The translations under genes were made by a program, and so were the position numbers. A stretch of 64,000 nucleotides of DNA from Isoetes taiwanensis (taxonomy: Eukaryota; Streptophyta; Lycopodiopsida; Isoetales; Isoetaceae): contig JAJEKV010000028.1 in assembly GCA_021234155.1 (NCBI GenBank), forward strand, positions 1,237,199 through 1,301,198, in the 5' to 3' direction. Shown piece after piece: positions 24,255-37,018 of this stretch. A model generated the notes under the pieces. It was not told the DNA's origin, made no database searches, and saw only the letters and a list, made by a program, of their open reading frames with translations. Every line of letters starts with the position of its first letter. Position 1 is the first letter of the stretch.

Positions 24255-24622
24255 TCATTCTACATTCGCAAAATAGGCAATGAAGCAAATTCCTTCCCTG
24301 GATGTTAACTGCTGCGGGATGGAGGAATACAAACTAGATAAATGCATCCACAGGTATGTCGTGGGTCCATTCAATTCAATCTCTAGTTTATTAAGTGGTA
24401 CATCTTTGTTGAATTGACTGCAGTGTGATGTGCTAGAGGGGTGGCGAGGACTTGGGCACCGTCGACGAACAACAACCAAACCCAAACCAAAAAGGCGATG
24501 GCATATATAAGAGGGATGACAACACACGTAACTGTAGGATTTAACCCATCGTCAATGCTGTCACCGCCAGACAGGGAATTTGATATGGCGGCAAAAACTT
24601 GGAGGAAAAAGCGTGGTGCCAC
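24255..24622 (-). other. Unrecognised open frames with one membrane segment
   Basis: Two overlapping minus-strand frames. The one at 24,383-24,622 (79 codons, start Met at 24,620-24,622) has a hydrophilic start, NPTVTCVV, then a strongly hydrophobic stretch IPLIYAIAFLVWVWLLFV long enough to cross a membrane, then a short tail. The other (24,255-24,527) has CHPSYICHRLF and a tail CFIAYFANVE. The hydrophobic segment could be a signal anchor of a small or partial protein. I do not recognise the family; it may be a chance frame. Confidence 0.3.
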
Positions 24623-24639
24623 ATCACGATAGTATGATC

Positions 24640-26840
24640 ACATTATGATGATAAATTGGAGTGAAGAGACCATACAAGATGATTTAGCCATTTGATGATT
24701 TCGCAAAAATGAAAACACTTGACTCTAAGGCAATGCCCACAAGGTTTGAGCTAAATTATATTGGTAACCCTCACAATGTTTAAAAAGTCATGCAAAAAAG
24801 AGGCACTAACCTTCTCTTTTAATTATTCCAACTCTTCCATCGCTCTTGAAAGATTTGTGAAAATTCCTTCTCAATCAAACAACGGTGTTGAGAAAATTCA
24901 CACTCTTTTAAGTTTGATCTCTAAATAATGTCGGAGTTTTGACAGACCTATTCCAAACCATTTCTCTGGATAAGATTTAGCCATCCAGCGTAGATGAGCA
25001 TGAGGCATCAACGCCCCATTACCCATTAATGACGACTAGCAAATAAAATCTAAACTACTTGAGAATTGCTATGTTGAGCTTGAGCGACCCCTCAACAATT
25101 CACTTGTATTCATGAATGCTTGCTTTGTTCTTACCACAATGCTGTGACCTACTAGAATTCAGTAGACGACATCTCTAGGAGGCTAATTTATGTGGAGCAA
25201 AGCTTAGCCGAGACCATCATCTTGATCGAAACAATTTATCTGAATTCTTCCAATGAAATTGAACAATCTGCAACCATATATCTTAATGATGAAAGGGAAC
25301 ATGCATGACTTATGTAACAATTACAAACCACAAGAAGGAAGATGCTTTGCTAGCATCGGATGCTTGCTTTGCAAAATCGTCCACTGAAGATATATTCAAT
25401 GCAACATGCTTCATGTTTATTGTTATGTGGCTTGGTGCATTTTGTACAACTTTCTTACATAAACTAATATGGCAGGTCAAGTTTTGGCAATAATAGAACT
25501 TTAAAATGAGGGAGCTCACAGTGTAAGAGAATGTCATCTAGTCTCCAAAAACAAAGTTCTAAAGTCTATGCCGTAAATGTCTTGATGTCTTAAAAAACTC
25601 ATTTCTAACAAGTTTCAACTAGACTTATCAGAATGAATTACTAGACGCATTTGATTTCAACAACGAAATTTCTTCTGTTTGTATTACATATCAATGGCAA
25701 CATACAACACACCAACTCCTTGGCTTTTATGTTGAAGTTAAGCTAAAAAGTGCTTCATACTTTTGTCCATATTTAGATCATACATTACTGCACAAACGTT
25801 CAAATCAGCTGAAAGTGTAAGAGTAAACTAGCATTTAAGAAAAGTACCGTCTGAGGATGTAAAATAAATGGTTGATTGCCATCGAACTTCCGCGAATAGC
25901 CGCGTCTTTGCATATGCCTACAAAACTCAGGACAAAATGGAGATTGTGAAAAAAGAAATAGAACTAATCTCTTACCTAAGAAATTGAAACAACGTCAACA
26001 CGAGAACAAGAATGCGGCTAAGCACAGGTGTTTATTTTAGATTTCAAGAGTGGAAACCTTAGTTCAAAAATGTGAATTGATAAGTAAAGAAAGGAACATT
26101 ACCGACTAAGAGCGTCACCTTTGCTTAAATACCGTGCGTGTGCATTTGCTTTACTTGCAATGCAAATGAGCAAACTCAAGTTTGTCGATTCTTGAAAACT
26201 TCACGATACAAACTTTCTCTTACCTCCCAGCTCCTTCGAGAACTTGGTCTTTGAGAGTTCTAAAACTAGAACTCATGATCTTCTCTGTTTCGCATTCAAC
26301 TAAATCGATGAATGTCGACTAGAAAGTTGACCGACGAGCAACTCTTGTTTACGCACCGAAATGACTTCAACTGGTTTAATGTCTGTGGCTCCTCATGCTG
26401 TGCTTTTCTCCCCAAAACACAGAGTACATCATTACGCTGCAAAATCTTCGAATTTATACAGACTAGTCTTTGGTGAATTGACATTCTTAGCTCAAAAAAA
26501 TAAACAAGCGCATTGAAATATGAGACTCAGGTTGTGATTTAGAAAGTGGTTGTCGGCAACAAAAGCCTTATGCAATTCTGATAGTTATTGGCATATACGG
26601 GTATATCTGCCTCTATACATGGAATATGCCCTACGAACTGAACGAGGGTTTTGCCCCTTAGAAACAGCAAAAAACCCATATGACAATGATAGCGCATTTT
26701 TATAAATACCCAACATTGGGTATTTTATAAGACTACCTTATTTTAACCACAACACTAACAATGGTGTTTATTACAATATACAACAATGATGGAACGGCCC
26801 TTGCCATATAAATAGTGCTGCTATATCTGCGTCTGCTAAT
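24640..26840. other. No recognised gene, downstream of xanthine dehydrogenase
   Basis: About 2.2 kb of AT-rich sequence beyond the 3' end of the xanthine dehydrogenase gene. It should hold its 3' UTR at the right edge. Open frames are short and unrecognised. Confidence 0.35.
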
Positions 26841-28870
26841 TCAACTCAACTTAGAGGCGAAAATCGCGGGCAAACAGCTGATGATGGTGATCTCGCAAAT
26901 AATTCTTATCCTTTCGAGGTGTTGGGAGTATCTAGAACAAACCATCTTTGATGCTTTCACTATACTTTAAAGCGGTGATATTGCATCCACGTTGCAAAAA
27001 CCAGATCTGCAAAAGCAATGAGCTCTCCGCGACTTTAGGATGAATGGATACGGCACTTATTACATTGGGTGCATCTGAACATCAAAATTAAAGAATGTTA
27101 ATCGCGGCAAGTTATCCCAGCAAACTATTCACAAATTTACCATACAAACATGAAAGAATCCAAACATAAAATTTAACATCTCGATCTTCATTAGGCCAAC
27201 CCTTATAACGCCTCTCTATAATCATATAGCCTCATGCCATTCACATTAGTAATGGAACCACATTTTTATCTTCCTCGGGCTTTGTAATTAAGGCATCACG
27301 GATAATATTCTATTTCAAACTAGGCAATATAAATACTTAAACCAAAGCTGGCTGCTGGCAATTTGTAACTAATAATATTCTTAAAAATTCGAGAATAACA
27401 TGGTTATTCAAAATCACCAACCAGCACGTTCAATTCGAATTCTGGTTCTAAGCACCTATACCTTTAAAAAGTGAGACACGGAAGTCCACAGGTGATATGT
27501 CATTAGCGGTTGGAGTTTATAGGTTCTGGTCTCTGATAGCCAAATAGATGTCCACGCTTCACCCAGGGATGGGCAGCATCACCCCATTTCACTTCACTCA
27601 AAACATATAACCCCAGCCCTTGGATAAATGCACCTTCGACCTGGAAATAGCTATGAATACAAATAATACTGGACGAATAGATGATGTGTTCAGGATTCAA
27701 ATTTATACCTGACCAATATCAGTGCAGGGTTCAATGAGTTCCCAAGATCCATAACAATGTCAGCGCGCCTTAAATGGAATCACCCGATCAAAGTATCTAC
27801 CTCGCCTGCACAAGCAGCTTTTTAAAGTAAAGTAATTGAATGGTCTGCCATTCCAGTTCCCAAATGAGTCTGGTGTTTTATAAGTTATGAAAGGCCATTG
27901 AAATCAATTCGTTTCATGTAACAAGTAGGCATAGCTGCATACAAAAAGCCAGGTTTTTCTTCTACAAGCATGAAAGCAATGCTTTCTTAAACAATTTCCA
28001 GTGAAACACACAGGGGCATCATGCAAGTAAACTGCATCTTCAAACTGATGGCTCAGAAGATTTTTATCATATGTAACACCCTTCTCAGTGCACTATTCTT
28101 AACTAACATAATCTCTTACTGAAAACCTGAATCTGTTCAAATCATTTGTAACCTCAGCAAAGATGAATGCATCCACGCTTGACTACAGGCTCCATCGCTC
28201 TTTAATTTGTAAGCAGCAAGTCCAGCTTCTGCTCATATATATCTGAGCTTGCAGATGCTGCTGTTAAGGTGACATTTGGAACCTGAGGACCCATATCATG
28301 ACAAAAATCAAAACGAAATGAAATTCCAACCAAACTAAGATTCTAAACAATGAATAGACTATCCCAGTGCTTGTTTCTGATATGAAGACTGATAAACAGG
28401 AATATGGAAGGCAGTTGCAGCTATTTGAGCAATTTTTGTATGAAGGCCTTGACCCATTCCACCCCACCATGTGTAACAAGACTGTTCCATCTGTGTATAA
28501 ACATGTACTAATGCTCCTGCCTGCACATGAAGGCCATAATCCTAAGTTAGTAGCAATGTGCCTTAGCGGTATGAAGATTGTATGTCTATGAACCGAGTTC
28601 TAAAGCTGTGAAAAGCCAATAGCACCGAGGAATATTTCCACCTGGTTCATGAACCGCGTAAATGAGATTAAACTTTGTTGGTATGATTGATAGCCCGTTT
28701 TCTCCAGCGATTGAGTGCATTAAAATCAAATTTACCTCATGCATACGTTGGTGAAATTGCATGAGGATTTAGGATATTCCCAAACTTGGTACCCAATCTA
28801 CAGTGCTCAAGTGTCTGACCATAAATACAGACAGAACCTTCCTTCTGGTATTTTCTCCTGAAAGAACATA
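26841..28870 (-). pseudogene. XDH: XDH molybdenum-domain exons, C-terminal half and stop
   Basis: 28,785-28,870: EGSV..YGQTLEHCRL. 28,640-28,740: NALNRWRKR with IPTKF in a shifted frame. 28,365-28,530: [15 protein letters not shown], then [20 protein letters not shown] after one lost A, then FISETSTG. 28,150-28,280: VPNVTLTAASASSDIY. 27,705-27,925: KRIDFNG and MDLGNSLNPA-like sequence. 27,503-27,645 (clean frame): QVEGAFIQGLGLYVLSEVKW and HPWVKRGHLF. 27,440-27,500: TYKL, NDI and VSLF in shifted frames. 26,841-27,070: an HSSKAVGE-like run containing the expected catalytic Glu, then an ATPERIRMAC-like segment and a KLS end before TGA. Confidence 0.85.
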
Positions 28871-30244
28871 TAAAAAGAGTTAAACACCTGGCTAAATCGC
28901 CTACAGAGTTGTCTTATTAAAGGAAATTTTAGAAGAACTCTAATCATTTTGGCTGATGTTTTTATTACAGGTTTTCTTATTGATCTTCTACCAAATAAAG
29001 GTGAAATTCTCCAATTGCAGAATGTGCCAAAGCAATTTAGACATGGTGGACTTGGAAGAGCATTGCATCCTTACGCCCGTGCCTATTACATCATAAAGAA
29101 GATATCATTGCCATTTCAGACATCAACAACCTTACAGCAACTCATGAGTATTATGACCAAAAATGTGGATCTTTATTTTTTGATGGAGCTTCGCTCGAAA
29201 AGGAGCATCTTAAAAAATAGAGGTAGCAGCAACCATAGTGGCCTAAAGCAAACAGGGGCTATTCATACTTCATGGTGATGAAGAATCACAACAGATTTGG
29301 ATTGATGGACTAAAAGGAACTTCATGATATTAAAGGGTGACTATAGCGACCTCTAAGAGATACAACAGGTAGCAAAATAGAAACATAAGCATAGAGAATC
29401 AAGATAGGGTTCAAAGACCAAATTCTGATGTCAGACGTTCCTTGGAAGTAGCTAGGATGGATGACGATTGAATCATCTTCATAGAATTTTTCATTGAACT
29501 TTTATTAGTGTTTTATTGTAAAGACTTTTTAATAACTTGGGGGCTTTTCTACCCTGCTTGCTCCTTAATATTGTGTATGTTGACTAACGATCTCGAACCC
29601 TATGGAGTCTTCTGTATCAATAAATATGTCTTTCTTCTTTCTTTCTCTCTCAAGCAGGCTCATAAAAAAATGCCCTTATTCTTCTTTTCTCTGGCTCTCT
29701 CCCCATATTTATGAACCACCATTGCAGGTTTTACTAATGTCTAAAGAGTCTGTTATCAGTGTCCTGGTCTGAATTTGGAAGTAGCATTATTTCTCCCATT
29801 GAGCAGAGGCATACTCCTTGACAATCCTAGTTTGGGCAGCACTTATCAGCCTGAAAGAGGTCAAGCTCTCTAGATATGTATAAGCTTAGATATAATTCAT
29901 GATTTTGCTCCTCAATGAAGGAAGAAACCTCTTAAACCTGCACAGTTCCCTTCTTTACCAAAAATGTTCTAAGAAGCTAACAAATGTTCCTGAGGGCCTT
30001 GAGGAAGGGAGGCATCAGTGACATCATCAACATAAAAACAAAATTGGGACACTAGCAAGTAAGCACATCCTTAATGAAGAATGTTCTCATGCAGATCCAT
30101 AAAAACTTTGCCATGGCCAAGTCGATGGATACAGAAAATCTCCAGTCATCAACTTTATGGAGAGAAGGATGGATGGATAGTACCCCTTTTATTTTAAGGG
30201 AGGTTTGAGCAGTTTGAGCAAGTTAAGTACCCTTATTATTTTGT

Positions 30245-31760
30245 GCGGTGATGTTCCAAGGAAAAGCAATATGTTCTATCCAATTTTACTGCAACTATCT
30301 CATCCCCTTGAGGGCACAAAACCACGAGGAAGGCTGTATTGCTGGAATGATGTTGAGTACGGCACACTTTTACCTGCGCTTTTCGTATGTTTGGAATATG
30401 GTAGACGTTATCACAGTGAAATATAGCGGCTCCAAAACTGCGAAGATGAAATCAAGGTATTGCCGCCATTGTTGTAAGCTCCAGGTTCAGAGCTTGGATC
30501 TTGTCATTGAAAATCCTATCGATGAAGGTGCAAAATTAAAACATGATATATATCTAGCATTTTATATAATCCAAAGACAACAAAAAACTGGCAAGATGAC
30601 AAAACTTACCCCTGGCGTTCGATATTTCAAAACAACGCTTGCAGTGTTAGTTGTCGCCTGTTCACCACAGGTCTGGCTTGAAGTCAAGAAGGTTTTAAAG
30701 GGATGTTTAGCATTCATCAACTTTGAGACTGTAGAAATATTGATGCATGTAAAGATGATAATGGTTTTAGACATACTTTATGTTACCAATGAATCGTGCC
30801 TTTGGCCTGAAGCTAGCATATCGGTATCCTATGGGTATTAGCTTCATGCCTACATAAAGATAAGCTGGTACAGATGCTGCAGCGGCAAGATTGCTGACCT
30901 TGTTTCTTTTGCCTCAAACCCACCTCCAATTAGTTTAGTTTACAGATTACCTTATGCAGCGAATTCCTAATACATGTGCTACTGTCTTCTGATGCTTTTG
31001 AGGTGCCTGTAACAGTATTCATGAATATGGCTAGAAAAAAAACAATAGGCAAACTAGAAGACAAGCTTGATCTTCTGATACCTGTGTTGAGCTTGTAATG
31101 CTTCATTACACCACCATCAACCAGTCAAACTATGGAACCATTTGGTTCCATATAAGTCTCTTGGCCCCTACTTGGACTTTTCCTTCAACTATATGGTCAT
31201 AGTTTCCCCACCATACTGCTCTATGTCTCAGCTCGAGCATTCTTTCAGTGCCTAGAGGCTTTGCATGTAATGCATCCTCAATGCCAATATCGCCAGGAAG
31301 ATCTCATACTTCGATCAAGATCTTTGGCTGCAATATTAGCTGCCTCAGGACTATCAGGCAGCAAATTCCATTATCTGCGTACAGTTGAAATTTTACTTCA
31401 TGTTATTTCCTACTTACAAAGTAGGAACTCTATTACTAGCATGTATATAAAAGTAGCAATATTTTGCAATTTACGATCTTGCTTTCAGCTTACCTGCCCA
31501 ACAGATGTGACAGTATGAGCTGCAAAAGCTCTTCATCATCATGCACAAATAAACCAATATCATTTGCCCAGGCACATCCTTGCCGCCCAGTGAAAGAAAC
31601 CTACAAAGCCAGCAACAATTTGCAGCTAGCGAGCTGATTGAGATTATTCTCATGAGGGTGTGTGCTTTAAGAACTAATGCAGCATATAGTCCATCTGAGA
31701 GAACTGACATCATCAACATACTCCGCCTCCTGTAGCCTGAACCAAATGACATAATAAACA
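30245..31760 (-). pseudogene. XDH: XDH molybdenum-domain exons, N-terminal half
   Basis: 31,478-31,760: DDVSSLPDGLYAALVLSxKAH-like sequence (read as SVLSDGLYAALVLKAH), SINS.AA and a KDVPG block followed by DEELFA and SVGQ in shifted frames. 31,310-31,480: ADSPEAANIAAKD. 30,900-31,310: an EGKVQVGGQETYYMEPN-like block, then STCIRNSLHKVICK matching AHVLGIPxxKVxCKxKR, and GGGFGGKETRS-like sequence near 30,905-30,940. 30,800-30,860: DRDTDMLAS-like. 30,245-30,515: NDKIQALNLELY, FHCDNVYHIPNIR and SNTAFRGFG-PQGM. The FxGxGGKETR and FRGFG motifs line the molybdopterin site. Confidence 0.85.
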
Positions 31761-32235
31761 ACACAGCAACAACTTAGAATATAGGACATAATTTCTTTTG
31801 TAAAACTTGAATCTAAACAATCCACTAGGCTTATGCATTTGGGGAACCTTGTTTAGCACATCTAATAGAACATTCATTAATAAAGTATGCTAATGAGACA
31901 TGTAACTTCTAACCTATATAAGACATCAGATGCATATTTACTCCGAGTTTCAGGATGCCAGAGTTATGATTACATGAACCACTTCACGTCTGACATTTAT
32001 CATTGGATTAAACAAAACAGTAAAATGCAGTTTTCCGACTTTGGATTTATAAGGTCCTCTTACTACCACTTTCCATGAATTAAGATGAAAGCTCTTCGTT
32101 TCATAGAAAGTGAATTCAGGGCCAAAAAGTTAGCGAAAAGTTTAATAGTAATTCAGAACAGAAAATTGAATTTAGGGATGCTGTTATTTTCCTGACCTGT
32201 AAAGCTGCAGAAGAGTGAGCTAGCGGTAGATAGCT

Positions 32236-33230
32236 TCAACATACCCTCTGTAACTGCTTTGAAATTCTGCTCTCATGGAGGGACCTGGCTTGGATTGGAT
32301 AAGCAGCAGATTTGAATGTAATTGGAACCTCACCAGTTGAAGGCTTTTGCTTCATCTTGAAGAGCATATATAGAAATAAATAAAATTTAAAGAAAAACTT
32401 AGGTAATGTTGATCTAAACTCCACCATACTTGGGCATCCTCAATCACAATTTCTTCTTTCAAATGGGACAGAGCAGCTTCCAGGCGTTTCCCTGATTCAA
32501 AGTTTTCCCTTCAAGAAATGTTTCAGTCTTGGGAAGTAATAAGGCACAGCAACAACGCCGCCCGAAGACTAGAGATGCCTCAGCAACAAATAATGCACCA
32601 GCTGAACCTTCTTGCAACCATACCGCTGTTCATTAACAAGTGCGATGCTCGTCTTCCCTCCTATGAGCTTGCTTAGAGATTCAGCTACAATCTCGGCTGC
32701 TTGTCCATGGTAAGAACACTGATAGTAAAATTTCCCTTTATGCAAAGCCATTTCACGATAACTGACAAAAGAATTCCTCAGCTGGAATAACCGCGTGAAA
32801 CTCCATGTACATTTACCCGTCTTAAAATGAGCCGTTACGGCTAATCATAAAGGATTCAAGTCTGAAATAGGACTTGCTGTGCGAAATATTGCCCCACCGG
32901 TGCAGCATTTCCTTATCTGTGTTCCAGCAAACCATTTTAGTGCTCTAAAATTGCTGAACATGCTGGCGTCTCATAAGCTGCTTGATCCTGGACTATGTCC
33001 TTCAAAGTTTTCATGAGTTTTGTGAGGGTTGATAGAAGCACCAATCTCAAAGCCTCAGGTGCTGTATATTAAGCTCTGGCATGCGGTCATTGCAATAAGG
33101 ACTGGATAAAATCGTTTAAGTAGAAACCTTCTATCTCTGTGTTACCAATAATAGTTTAGCTTCAGGATGTTGTTTTATCAAATCCAACAGGTGCAGAAGT
33201 TGCTGAAATACCACTTTAATCCATTGTAAC
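32236..33230 (-). pseudogene. XDH: XDH FAD-binding domain exons
   Basis: From 33,230 down: LLHLLDLIKQHPEAKL, the TEIG-like start of the FAD loop (shifted), MPELNIQH, an IGASIN segment, then FRALKWFAGTQIRKCCTGG and IFRTASPISDLNPL at about 32,830-32,960. This matches the NVGTIGGNIxTASPISDLNP FAD/NAD region with one base shift in the glycine run. Then follow FVSYREMALHKG (32,569-32,751), AAEIVAESLSK, a GGVVAVPYYFP-like piece, MVEFRSTL and FFFKFYL (32,236-32,427). The last matches the typical MVEFRRTLxxSFFFKFYL end of the domain. In XDH this domain carries electrons from FeS clusters to NAD+. Confidence 0.85.
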
Positions 33231-33471
33231 CTTTAAGGAATAAGGCCTTGGTTTTCTATTAAGCTAATTCAGGGGGTATATAAGCTCTGACATAGAATCC
33301 GGCTTTAAAATTAGCTCTCCTCTGTCAATAATGAGTTATGTCTTCAGGCTGTGCAGTCGCGCCCAAGTCCTGTTGATGGGCATATACTGCCAATTTTGAC
33401 GAAAGAAACTGTCTCTATCTAATGTATTGCCGCATGATCTGAAATGCCATGATACTGTGGAGAATCAACCT

Positions 33472-35345
33472 TTGCAAGGTCTTGGAATCGTCCAAGGATT
33501 GGCGGTACAGATTACGCGACATGATTCCCCTGCAAGGCATTCTTCAATTTCTTGGGTTGGACGAGTTCTACTGGACCGTAGGAGTGCATACATTGACATT
33601 ACAAATCCTGGTGTGCAAGTCCACATTTGTGAACCATGGGAATTTGCTAGTGCTTCCTGCAAAAAGTAAAAACTCAATGTCCAAAGTAGGAAATGGCTTA
33701 ACAATGTTCTCAAATGCCTGAACCCAGGATGTAAGCCTTTTCTTGAACTTCCTATGCCGCCTTCTGCACAGCGATTAGCAATACTTCCCTCCACAGAATA
33801 AAAGCGAGGGCTAGACAGCCATTAACTGCTTTCGGTGTCTGCGAATGCGATGAAAGATCAAAGGCAAATAATTGGGGAGTTGAACATTGTAACCAACCTT
33901 GTTCTTGTCTCTATTGAATCAGTTTCAGATACATCCAATGCCTACCAATGCTTGAGCCATTTCCTTTATAAATAGAAGGAAGAGAGGCAGTAACCTGATG
34001 GAATCTTAGAGCGCCCAGATCCTTGACGGTAGATGCAATACTCAATACCAGTCGCTACTCCTGAATGGAATCTAATGCTAGGACATCTTCACCCTCAATA
34101 AAATGCGCTTTCTCTAAAACCGAAATAAACCTCACGAACAAGACCTGAAACTAAACTTGGGAACAACAAAGGTTTGATGCAGCCTCAGTAACAACCATGT
34201 GGTGCATAATTGTTATTGGTGTCCAACTGTCATATGATTGAAAAGTAGCAACCTGATTTAAGAGTGACATTAGTTACCGGCAGCGCATGCTATTTCATTT
34301 TGCAGGAAAAACCTTTAGCGATTTTGTACATGCACGTACATTATTGTTCTGACTTCATCTAATAAAGTAATTGCAGGTTCCATATTATAGAGTTCCAGCA
34401 AACAATATGCATGCTTGCTGTTTTAGCTATCCTTCAGGATTCATTTACCAAGAGCAGCACTAAGGAAAGAGACTACTTTCTTGGCGGTAATGTGATGGTT
34501 TTAGGTCCAGCAGCTCCAGAGTAAAGTATCTAGCACGAAAATGAGATATTCCAACTGGACGGTTTAAATTCTCATCGATCAGCTTGAGATTGGGCAGGCC
34601 ATACAGATAAACCTAGTAATAGTCGCACTAAGGATATGCAGATTATTGTCAAATGAAAATTGGACCTGAATGGTATTTCATTTTCACATGCCAGCCTCTA
34701 TTATTATTGTCTTTAGGCTATATCCTTCAAAACTTAAGATTTGAGGCTCAATGAGCAGGCTCTCTACCTTCAATAAATGACTGCCCATAGAAGTTTTGCT
34801 AAGGAGACATGAAGGTGAGACAAAGTGCTTCAGCTTCTATGATAGTGATAAAAGCAACAAGAGGCCTTGCCCACTTCAAGCTCCAACCCTAGAGGCACCC
34901 CATGGAAGTCTCAGTAGAAGGGTAAAACAAGTGCCTAAGCAACAAGAGCAGATATTACTTTATATAATGCACATGAAAAGTGAAACCACTGGAAATTTTA
35001 CTTTGTTTCCATTTTGTGTCTAAGCGATTTTTCTTGCCCTTAGCTGTCATGAGTTGATATAATTGGATTCATAGGCTCAAGCAGTAATGCAGGCATATCA
35101 GAATCTTTTTCATTTCTTTCCCTCTTCTATTTAGACAAATTATCATTGTGGAAAAAATTCATAATTACGTGCTAAATGCTTGCTTAATTGTGGTATTCAT
35201 GCAGATTTAGCAAATTGGCGTGGCACACATGAAGATTCTGATAAACTTACTGTGGTCAGCACAGTCATAATGAGATATCATAACAGTACAAGCTCACAGC
35301 CCCCTCTCGCATCCAGATTTGGTCCCAGTCAGTCCTGATCTGTGC
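33472..35345 (-). pseudogene. XDH: XDH iron-sulfur domain exons
   Basis: The block at 35,251-35,345 reads LTGTKSGC, then a GEGGC-like run, then ACTVMISHYD, matching LTGTKLGCGEGGCGACTVM of the plant-type 2Fe-2S cluster; three single Gs appear to be missing. It ends at a good donor (GTAAGT at 35,245-35,250). The next block (about 33,722-33,830) gives NGCLA..FYSVEG and GGIGSSRKGLHP. After an intron ending TTTTTGCAG, 33,472-33,656 gives QEALANSHGSQ, TCTPGFVMSMYALLRSS and EIEECLAGESC. The expected QCGFC is read as QMWTC and the LCRCTGYRP region is shifted, so some cluster cysteines are lost as read. About 1.4 kb of intron separates the two parts. Confidence 0.85.
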
Positions 35346-37018
35346 AAAATAAATATGGGAGGCTAATTGAATAAATAAATATAAAATATATCAGCAAGAC
35401 AATTTGTCAATAATTAGATAAATGTGAACAAATTCTCAACAATGTGTGCTGAGGCCAATTCTGCAGTTGAGACAGAGCAGGTGGGGATCAGTGAAGCAAG
35501 TGTTCAAAATATCCTGTGTGGGTCTCTTTCTCTATAATTGTATTGTTGGCAAGATTCCTTCGTCCCTTAAAAGCGAGGCCTTCTCAAAATTGGGGATGTG
35601 AGAGCACGTAGTAATAAATCTCTGGGGCAAGGTAGCACCGACAAGAAGCTGTCTTGGATTTCTTGTAATAAGGATCAGTCAGTGATTGGAGAATGCAAAA
35701 TTTGCTTGGTCTGCTTGCTTGCTCAATCCCAGCGACAAGTGTGTCCATGAGATCAAATGGACCCCTCAGCGAGGCCGAGCAATCACTTAGGATCAGAACA
35801 TACCCAGTTCTTTGCATTTGGACCTAAAAAAAACCATAGTAAAATCCCTCCCGCCGAAAATTTGCCTGTCACGGATCTAGCGGACACTTTCACTTGGATT
35901 TAGGCTTCGTGATGCTTTTGGCTGGCAGAAACCTTGAATGAAGCTTTTCAGGTCGGATTATGCATATCAGCAAAGGGGATTAAGCGAGCATATGGATCTA
36001 TGGCAATTTTTCATAGTCTTTATTACAATTCCGGTTTCATATGGTAAAGCTCATAGTATAGGACCTGAAGAAGTATAAGTGGCTCTTGAGAGATGGCTAT
36101 GGCTATGAGCTCTACTTGAGAAGCATCGAAGTGGGGAGGCACATCACAGGTAGTGGCTTCTTTCAGGCCCAAATCCATTTCGGATCCATGCCGGATACTT
36201 AGAATCGTTTGGGCTGGGATGCGAGAAGAAGGAAAGCACGAGAGATGGCCATGGCTGCATTGCGCCGGTGAGCGATAGTAAGATCCGATGGCGAAGCCCA
36301 TCTAGTTGCCTCCTAAATGCGATGGCGATGCAGACATATATGCTGTAATGTGATTCTTTTGGGAAACAGCGATAAAATCACAGAACATGTGAAAGCCTTA
36401 AAAACCTCCCGGTAGTGGCATTATTGATCCTGCAATGCTCGGCATTATTGGACGTTATCTTTGAGGTCTTTATATAAAGCCTTGAGAAAGCACAAGGTAG
36501 CAAAGTATTATCACGTACTCTTTGTTGAGACTTTAAGTCAAATTGGGGGGCTTCATTTTAGTACAATGCCTTGGTATTAGTTGTAGCAATATGGATTAGG
36601 GTTGCTTGAGGTATAATTTAGAAGACTTGGCCTTATGGGACATATATAATTAGGATGACATGGTATCATGTTAGGTGTATTCTTAAGTTCTCAAGGCTCC
36701 ACGGTCATCTAATGGTAGCAAATAAAAGGAAAACTTCGTCACCTTGCTAGTTATAGAAATATATATGTACATATCAAGCTCCAACTTTGGCGGCAGCTGT
36801 TTGCATTGAGATTATAGCTTACCCATTCTCCATATGGTGTGAACAAATGGATGTCGATTCGCAATCATTTAAAAAGCAAATTTACGCTTTGGTTTGGTAA
36901 TGGGTCAAGCCTAGTGCAATCGACGGACACTTTGCAGCTGTTACTATGCACTTGAGGAAAGAAGTAAAGATTGATTTTTCAACTACCATCCTTTTTGCTC
37001 ACAGTTTGAATTGAAACT
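35346..37018. other. Region upstream of XDH; first exon and promoter not identified
   Basis: The XDH N-terminal exon (the VNG-R start that precedes LTGTK) should lie here but no convincing match was found. Two minus-strand open frames exist: 35,584-35,817 (77 codons) and 36,023-36,301 (92 codons, GC-richer, starting MGFAIGSYY). Neither resembles XDH or any family I know. They could be 5' UTR or leader exons, or chance frames. Confidence 0.35.

Larger units (their letters stand above)
26841..35345 (-). pseudogene. XDH: Xanthine dehydrogenase gene, near full length, frames broken
   Basis: A multi-exon minus-strand gene for the molybdenum hydroxylase that oxidises hypoxanthine to xanthine and urate in purine breakdown. 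Exon blocks recovered in order: second half of the first 2Fe-2S domain (about 35,251-35,345), second 2Fe-2S domain (33,722-33,830 and 33,472-33,656), FAD domain (32,236-33,230), and molybdenum domains (31,478-31,760; 30,800-31,480; 30,245-30,515; 28,785-28,870; 28,365-28,740; 28,150-28,280; 27,705-27,925; 27,470-27,645; 26,841-27,070, stop at 26,841-26,843). [13 protein letters not shown] and FISETST favour XDH over aldehyde oxidase. The first exon was not found. Almost every block needs single-base frame changes, often at short homopolymers, so it is either a pseudogene or a real gene in poorly polished sequence. Confidence 0.85.

Noticed and set aside
29730-30030. Possible copia RT piece in an XDH intron (a YVDDV-like string on the minus strand)
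   Set aside because: Only one short motif; no neighbouring RT blocks could be followed on either side.
30248-30841. Plus-strand ORF of 197 codons as a gene
   Set aside because: It is antisense to XDH molybdenum-domain exons, whose conserved blocks are on the minus strand; the plus frame is a shadow plus intron.
36023-36301. First exon of XDH
   Set aside because: GC-rich frame in the right place and strand, but its translation shows no VNG/LRxxGLTGTK lead-in and no plausible splice to 35,345 could be shown.
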